From positions 124,001 to 188,000 of the forward strand of contig NZ_JAPDDS010000007.1 of the NCBI RefSeq assembly GCF_025950085.1: a stretch of 64,000 nucleotides of DNA. The letters run 5' to 3'. Under the pieces are notes generated by a model. The model saw only the letters and a list, made by a program, of their open reading frames with translations. It was not told where the DNA came from and searched no databases. This document shows positions 59,690-64,000 of this stretch, in pieces. The stretch's first letter is position 1, and each line of letters opens with the position of its first letter. Both the position numbers and the translations under genes were made by a program. The stretch comes from Luteolibacter flavescens (GTDB taxonomy: Bacteria; Verrucomicrobiota; Verrucomicrobiia; Verrucomicrobiales; Akkermansiaceae).

Positions 59690-59726
59690 GAAACAAGAAG
59701 GCCGGACGATCGCTCGGATCGCCCGG
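59690..59726 (-). terminator. Hairpin terminator downstream of the small lipoprotein
   Basis: On the minus strand CCGGGCGATC pairs with GATCGTCCGG (one G-T pair) around a five-base loop, followed by CCTTCTTGTTTC. It lies 26 bases after the stop at 59752. Confidence 0.5.
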
Positions 59727-59751
59727 TCACAGGTGAAGGCGGAATACGGTC

Positions 59752-60075
59752 TTATTCCTCGCGGAGCTTGTCGGCAGCTTCCTGCAGCTTCTCGGCAGTG
59801 GCAGCCTTGGCCTTTTCGGCGCTTTCCTTCAGCTTGTCTCCGGCTTCCGACGTGGCGGACTCTGCCTTTTTCGTCACTTCGTCGGCGACGTCGCCAAGCT
59901 TCTCAGTGGCTTCCTTGGTCTTCGTTTCGACATTGGCGGCGGCGTCCTTCAGTTTCGCCTCAAGGTCCGAAGTATTGGCTTTCACCTCGGCCTTCGCTTT
60001 TTCGACGTCGCTTTCGCTGCAGGCTGCGAATGCGACCGGCATGGCTGCGGCTAGAATGAAATGGTGGAGTTTCAT
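59752..60075 (-). CDS. Small helical lipoprotein with LEA/apolipoprotein-like repeats
   Basis: A 107-residue lipoprotein: MKLHHFILAAAMPVAFAACSES gives a lipobox (AFAAC, Cys19). The mature part is one long amphipathic helix rich in Ala, Lys and Glu with about 11-residue periodicity (LEAKLKDAAANVETKTKEAT, KLKESAEKAKAATAEKLQEA), like LEA or apolipoprotein helices. It probably associates with the membrane or peptidoglycan. It is a single gene with its own terminator, divergent from the CPXCG gene. Confidence 0.75.
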   Translation of the reverse strand: MKLHHFILAAAMPVAFAACSESDVEKAKAEVKANTSDLEAKLKDAAANVETKTKEATEKLGDVADEVTKKAESATSEAGDKLKESAEKAKAATAEKLQEAADKLREE

Positions 60076-60202
60076 GGTGGTATAGATCGGTTTTTGTCGT
60101 GCTGCGTTTGTGAAAGGAGACTTCACGACGGGTACTTCATAGCACTGGATTTTCTACGGGTCAAACTGGCGAATTTTCACAGAGTCATTTACGCTCCGCG
60201 AC

Positions 60203-60373
60203 ATGGAAACCGCACTCGTCCAGTGTCCGACCTGCTTTGAGACCTTTGAGGTGGTGGTGCCTCCGCCGGAGGAGTTGCCTGCGGAAATGGACTACGATTG
60301 CGAGATCTGCTGCCGACCGATGGTCTTGGTCATCGATGAATCAGGTGCCTATGCACGCGGGCTCGGGGAATGA
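60203..60373 (+). CDS. CPXCG-type small zinc-ribbon-like protein
   Basis: A 56-residue protein: METALVQCPTCFETFEVVV, then PAEMDYDCEICCRPMVLVID and a short tail. Two Cys pairs (CPTC and CEICC) fit the cysteine-rich CPXCG family, in which the four cysteines can bind zinc. It overlaps the glycosyltransferase gene by ATGA (60370-60373), so the two are co-translated. Its function is unknown; it may be a zinc-binding regulator or cofactor of its neighbour. Confidence 0.8.
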   Translation: METALVQCPTCFETFEVVVPPPEELPAEMDYDCEICCRPMVLVIDESGAYARGLGE

Positions 60374-61389
60374 GTGGGTCAGAGATGTCACCCGCGATTT
60401 CCATCGTCCTGCCTTTCCGGAATGCCGCTCCTACCATCGAGGAGGCGGTGGAGAGCTTGCGTAACCAAACGTTTGAAAACTGGGAATTGATCGCTGTGGA
60501 TGATCATTCAAGCGATTGTTCTGCCGAAATTGTCGCCGGGCTGAGTCGTTTGGATGGAAGGATTAAACTGATTTCAAACAAACGATCATCCGGTGTTGTT
60601 GGTGCATTCCAATCGGGGTTTTCAATCGCCTCCTCTGTTTGGATCGCACGTATGGATGCTGATGATCGTAGTCACCCGAAACGTCTCCAGCTTCAGTGGG
60701 GAAGGGCGATGGTGGGTGATGTGGATGTGATTACAACAAACGTTTCGATCGTTGGATCACTGGGAAATGGCATGGCTCGGTATGTGGATTGGGCAAATCG
60801 ACTGCTTGATCACGATGCTGTTTCAATCAATCGATTCGTTGAAAATCCCGTCATTAATCCGACCGTGCTCGTTAGGCGAAACTCGTTTGAAGCGGTCGGC
60901 GGGTATCAGGATGTTCCTTGGGCGGAAGACCACGATGTCTGGCTTCGTATGCTTCACCGCGGCGCCCGATTCGCGAAAGTCCCGGAAGTGCTTCTGGATT
61001 GGCGGGACTCTACCAGCAGGCTCACCCGAAGTGATTCCCGCTACGGTGAGAAAGCACGCCAGCAGATGCGCGCCTTTCATCTGGCGGCCTTGGATGAGGT
61101 GCGGGAAAGAGGAGTGGTCATTGCCGGGGCGGGACCCATTGGGAAGTCACTCGCCCGGGAGTTGCTCGCACTCGGGGTCCGCCTCCACGGGTTCATCGAT
61201 GTTCACCCGCGCCGGATCGGCGAGGTGATTCATGGTGCGGAGGTGGCGGGTCTGGAGGATCTGGGGCGGCGCTGGCGGGACGCGGTGTTGCTTTCAGCGG
61301 TGGGTCTCGCTGGCGTGCGGGAGGAAATCCGCGGGCTGGCCATCGGGGCTGGGTATGTGGAAAGTCTGGATTTCTGGTGCGTTTGTTAG
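60370..61389 (+). CDS. GT2 glycosyltransferase fused to a Rossmann-like (PglD-N-type) domain
   Basis: A 339-residue fusion. Residues 1-235 form a GT-A domain: ISIVLPFRNAAPTIEEAVES, AVDDHSSD, the metal motif ARMDADDR (about 92-99) and WAEDHDVWLRMLHRG. Residues about 245-335 are a Rossmann-like domain (GVVIAGAGPIGKSLARELLA, HGFIDVHPRRIGEVIHG) resembling the N-terminal domain of PglD-type sugar acyltransferases. GC is much lower in the first part (hand count 24 of 60 at 60541-60600) than the last (41 of 60 at 61141-61200). It is coupled to the CPXCG gene. Confidence 0.8.
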   Translation: MSGSEMSPAISIVLPFRNAAPTIEEAVESLRNQTFENWELIAVDDHSSDCSAEIVAGLSRLDGRIKLISNKRSSGVVGAFQSGFSIASSVWIARMDADDRSHPKRLQLQWGRAMVGDVDVITTNVSIVGSLGNGMARYVDWANRLLDHDAVSINRFVENPVINPTVLVRRNSFEAVGGYQDVPWAEDHDVWLRMLHRGARFAKVPEVLLDWRDSTSRLTRSDSRYGEKARQQMRAFHLAALDEVRERGVVIAGAGPIGKSLARELLALGVRLHGFIDVHPRRIGEVIHGAEVAGLEDLGRRWRDAVLLSAVGLAGVREEIRGLAIGAGYVESLDFWCVC

Positions 61390-61442
61390 GCGTAGGCACC
61401 TATCCGCTGGTGGGATAGCCGCCTTCGGTTAGATTCCACGCC

Positions 61443-62006
61443 ATGCCCACGGAGAAAGAGAAGATGATCGCCGGTGAACTTTATCAGTCTTTCGGCGAAC
61501 AGCTTTTCAATGAGCGCCAACAGGCCAAGCAACTCTGCCGCCGCTACAATGCGACCACAGAGGAGCAGATGGCAGAGCGGGGCGATATTCTCGGGCAGTT
61601 GCTCGGCAGTACAGGAGAGAATGTCTTCATCGAGCCACCCTTCCGCTGCGACTATGGATACAATTTCCATGTCGGCCGGAATTTCTATGCGAATTACGAT
61701 CTTATAGTGCTGGATTGCTGTGAGGTCCGGATAGGTGACAATTGCATGATCGCGCCGCGCGTGTCTATTTTCACAGCAGCACATCCTCTCGATGCCGCTA
61801 CTCGCATTAGCGGCCTGGAATATGCGAAGCCGATCACGATCGGCGACAATGTCTGGATCGGCGGACATGCGGTGATCAATCCCGGTGTCACCATCGGAGA
61901 CAATGCTGTCATCGCAGCCGGAGCAGTGGTGACGAAAGATGTCCCTGCCAATGTCGTGGTGGCCGGTGTCCCGGCGCGGATCATCCGACACTTGGATGTC
62001 GCCTGA
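61443..62006 (+). CDS. Maltose/galactoside O-acetyltransferase-like (LbH family)
   Basis: A 187-residue left-handed beta-helix acetyltransferase of the Maa/LacA type. The N-terminal helix is [20 protein letters not shown]; hexapeptide repeats follow ([20 protein letters not shown] with the active-site His, [40 protein letters not shown]). It transfers acetyl from acetyl-CoA to a sugar. It lies 53 bases after the GT2 fusion and may modify the same glycan, though maltose or galactoside detoxification is equally possible. Confidence 0.9.
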   Translation: MPTEKEKMIAGELYQSFGEQLFNERQQAKQLCRRYNATTEEQMAERGDILGQLLGSTGENVFIEPPFRCDYGYNFHVGRNFYANYDLIVLDCCEVRIGDNCMIAPRVSIFTAAHPLDAATRISGLEYAKPITIGDNVWIGGHAVINPGVTIGDNAVIAAGAVVTKDVPANVVVAGVPARIIRHLDVA

Positions 62007-62016
62007 GCCGCTACAA

Positions 62017-62925
62017 TCAGGTGTCCACCCAGACGCTTTTCAGATACTGCTCGCCGGTGAAGTCGGCAGGCATGTCGTTATGGCGAATCTTAACCGGCCT
62101 GCGGGACGCGCCGCGGAGCTGCGCCTCAAAGTCTCGCGGAGACAGCGTGCGGCAATTCGTGGATGCCAAAAGGAACCCGCCGGGCGTGAGGCATTTCATG
62201 GCCAACTCGGCGAGGCGGCCATAGTCCTTTTCTACACGGAAGACCTTCCCGTCCTTATCCCGGGAAAATGTGGGAGGATCGAGCACTATGCCATCAAATG
62301 TCCGGCCCTGTTTTGCAAAGCGGGCCAGCCAGTGAAAGGTATCGCCCTTGCAATAATAGTGTGCGGAAGGATCGAAGCCGTTGAGCTCGAAGTTCCGTTT
62401 CGCCCAGTCGAGATACGGCTGGGCCAGGTCCAGCGTGGTCGTGGTGGCTCCCGCCGCTGCCGCGAAGACGGAGAATGCTCCGGTGTAGGCAAAGGTATTC
62501 AGCAGGGTCTGCCCGGCAGATAGCCGCGATCTCAGCTCGGCGCGGCGGTCGCGCTGATCGAGGAAGATTCCTTGTGAATAACCGGACTGGAACGAGATCT
62601 CAAAGTTCAGCCCGCTCTCCTGAATGGGAAACGGCTCATCCTGCTCCGGTCCACAGAGGTGCGCGGGCGATTCCTTCTGCTGCTGGTCGAGTTGCTTCCA
62701 GTAGGTCGCGTGTCCCTTCGATCTCAGCCACTCCACCAGCGGCGCGGGTGGGTGGCGATCCCGGGTGGAGAGGAGCCATTTTCCCGCGAAATCCTCCAGT
62801 TCCAAACCCGGCAGGTCGTCGCCATCCCCGTCGATCAGCCGCAAGGCATTGGTCCCGGGCTGCCGCAGCGGGGCGCGGCGGGCGAGGGCGGCTTCGAGCA
62901 GATGTCGCATGGGAGGCATTGCCAT
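62017..62925 (-). CDS. RlmI-like class I SAM-dependent RNA methyltransferase
   Basis: A 302-residue methyltransferase of the RlmI/RlmK family. EISFQSGYSQGIFLDQRDRR (about 107-126), the SAM motif LLNTFAYTGAFSVFAAAAGA and catalytic-type IVLDPPTFSRDKDGKVF (about 215-232) are diagnostic. Compared with E. coli RlmI (about 396 residues) the N-terminal PUA domain is absent, so target selection may differ. It probably methylates 23S rRNA cytosine. Starts at 62919 or 62910 are also possible. It converges with the acetyltransferase gene. Confidence 0.85.
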   Translation of the reverse strand: MAMPPMRHLLEAALARRAPLRQPGTNALRLIDGDGDDLPGLELEDFAGKWLLSTRDRHPPAPLVEWLRSKGHATYWKQLDQQQKESPAHLCGPEQDEPFPIQESGLNFEISFQSGYSQGIFLDQRDRRAELRSRLSAGQTLLNTFAYTGAFSVFAAAAGATTTTLDLAQPYLDWAKRNFELNGFDPSAHYYCKGDTFHWLARFAKQGRTFDGIVLDPPTFSRDKDGKVFRVEKDYGRLAELAMKCLTPGGFLLASTNCRTLSPRDFEAQLRGASRRPVKIRHNDMPADFTGEQYLKSVWVDT

Positions 62926-62956
62926 GGGGCATCAGGGCGCTAGCATCCAGCGCGAA

Positions 62957-64000
62957 ATGAGCGTCCTCGCCTCCCTTCTCGACCAAGCCCTCGCCTCCGG
63001 CCAGATCCTCGAAAGCTCTCGGAAGAACATCGACCTGCTGCTCCGCGGCTCGGCCTCGCCTCTGGCGGAGGCCGCCATCACCGAGCTTGCGGAAGCGGGC
63101 CAGTGGGAGGAAATCAACGACCGCTTCTTCAAGACCCTCGCCTTCGGCACCGGCGGCCTGCGCGGTCGCACCATCGGCAAGGTGGTCACCACCGCGGAGC
63201 AGGGGAAGGGCGGCCCGAACGATCGCCCGGAGCACCCGTGCTTCGGCACCGCGACGATGAACTTCTTCAACGTCTCCCGCGCCGTCCGCGGCCTCATCGC
63301 CTACACGAAGAAGCACGTCGGCCCGTCGCGGAAGCCGAAGCTCGTCTTCGCCCACGACAGCCGCCACTTCTCCCGGGACTTCGCGGAATTCTGCGCGAAG
63401 GTCAGCACCGAGCTTGGTTGCGATGCCTATCTCTATGAGTCGGGCCGTGCGACACCCCAGCTTTCTTTCACCATCCGCGAGCTGCGGGCGGATGCCGGCG
63501 TGGTGCTCACCGCCAGCCACAATCCCGCACATGACAATGGCTTCAAGGCCTACTTCACCGATGGCGCGCAGATCGTGGAGCCGGACGCCTCCGGCATCAT
63601 CGCCGAGGTGAATGCCCTCGAGAGCGAGATCTATGAGGCGCTGCCTGCAGCCGAGCATGGCACCGTGACCACGCTGGGTGCGGAAATGGACCGCCGCTAC
63701 ATGGATCGCCTGAAGTCCCTGCTGATGCAGCCGCAACTGCTCGAAGGCGCGAAGACGCGCGTCGTTTACACGAATCTCCACGGGGTCGGTGGCGTGATCA
63801 TCGTGCCGATGCTCCGCGAGCTGGGCTTCGACGTCATCACCGTGCCAGAGCAGGACGTGCAGGATGGACGCTTCCCGACGGTCGATTCGCCGAATCCCGA
63901 AAACGCCCCGGCACTCAAGATGGGTGTGGATCTCGCGATCAAGGAAGGTGCGGAGATCGTGATCGGCACCGACCCGGACAATGACCGCATGGGCGTGGTG
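62957..64000 (+). CDS. Phosphoglucomutase/phosphomannomutase, cut by window edge
   Basis: The frame starting MSVLASLLDQALASGQ is open to the last base, so at least 348 residues are seen and the 3' end lies outside. The phosphoserine loop is TASHNPAHDNGFKAYF (about 189-204), the substrate region has LAFGTGGLRGR (about 63-73), and the metal loop is GTDPDNDRMG at the end. This is the alpha-D-phosphohexomutase family, which moves phosphate between C1 and C6 of glucose or mannose. It feeds the sugar-nucleotide pool used by galE and glycosyltransferases. It is divergent from the RlmI-like gene (31 bases). Confidence 0.92.
   Translation, partial: MSVLASLLDQALASGQILESSRKNIDLLLRGSASPLAEAAITELAEAGQWEEINDRFFKTLAFGTGGLRGRTIGKVVTTAEQGKGGPNDRPEHPCFGTATMNFFNVSRAVRGLIAYTKKHVGPSRKPKLVFAHDSRHFSRDFAEFCAKVSTELGCDAYLYESGRATPQLSFTIRELRADAGVVLTASHNPAHDNGFKAYFTDGAQIVEPDASGIIAEVNALESEIYEALPAAEHGTVTTLGAEMDRRYMDRLKSLLMQPQLLEGAKTRVVYTNLHGVGGVIIVPMLRELGFDVITVPEQDVQDGRFPTVDSPNPENAPALKMGVDLAIKEGAEIVIGTDPDNDRMGVV

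Overview
The window is GC-rich (hand counts mostly 60-68% in core genes), densely coding on both strands and looks chromosomal. It probably comes from a verrucomicrobium of the Verrucomicrobiaceae type (Luteolibacter/Haloferula-like). The reasons are a fused rhamnulose-1-phosphate aldolase/short-chain dehydrogenase, a trio of pseudopilin genes resembling the Verru_Chthon cassette, and many secreted, PDZ, lipoprotein and repeat proteins of unknown function. This assignment comes from gene content only. No rRNA, CRISPR array, prophage or insertion sequence was seen. Two tRNA genes are present (Phe-GAA and Arg-TCT).

Layout. 0-4 kb: a divergent DeoR-type regulator and rhamnose aldolase fusion, then an acetyltransferase and a LacI-type regulator. 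4.1-4.6 kb: the only gene-free stretch above 300 bases, holding palindromic repeats and the tRNA-Phe terminator. 4.7-7.8 kb: a trypsin-like PDZ protease coupled to a pseudoprotease. 8-13 kb: a secreted protein, an SGNH-like/MBOAT polysaccharide O-acetylation pair and a glycosyltransferase. 13-18.4 kb: a HEAT-type protein, an SMP-30 protein, and an ABC exporter with a methyltransferase. 18.5-22.8 kb: a nucleotide operon in which purD, pyrR and pyrB alternate with two unknown genes. 22.9-32 kb: a polysaccharide deacetylase, a DUF433/DUF5615 pair, ffh, a YnfA-type protein, a divergent UvrA, and an ECF sigma/anti-sigma-like/PDZ operon.

32-37 kb: a flavodoxin-fold oxidoreductase, tRNA-Arg, a VanW-glycosyltransferase fusion coupled to an L,D-transpeptidase, and a DUF899 protein. 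38-43 kb: an unrecognised sugar catabolic cluster (two TIM-barrel isomerases, a DHDPS-like lyase, a Gfo/Idh/MocA dehydrogenase) with its own LacI regulator and a perfect palindromic operator. 43-51.3 kb: a repeat protein, then a two-component system plus MacAB/TolC-type efflux pump, all co-oriented. 51.4-56 kb: a low-complexity lipoprotein, galE and three pseudopilins. 56-64 kb: a lipoprotein, a surA-pdxA-MBL operon, a CPXCG/glycosyltransferase pair, an acetyltransferase, an RlmI-like methyltransferase and a truncated phosphohexomutase.

Themes: cell-surface polysaccharide building and modification, envelope protein quality control, and carbohydrate catabolism under local repressors. Genes are often translationally coupled by ATGA, TGATG or TAATG overlaps. 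Non-coding points of note are degenerate seven-base repeat arrays just before several start codons and a 24-base intergenic motif found twice.
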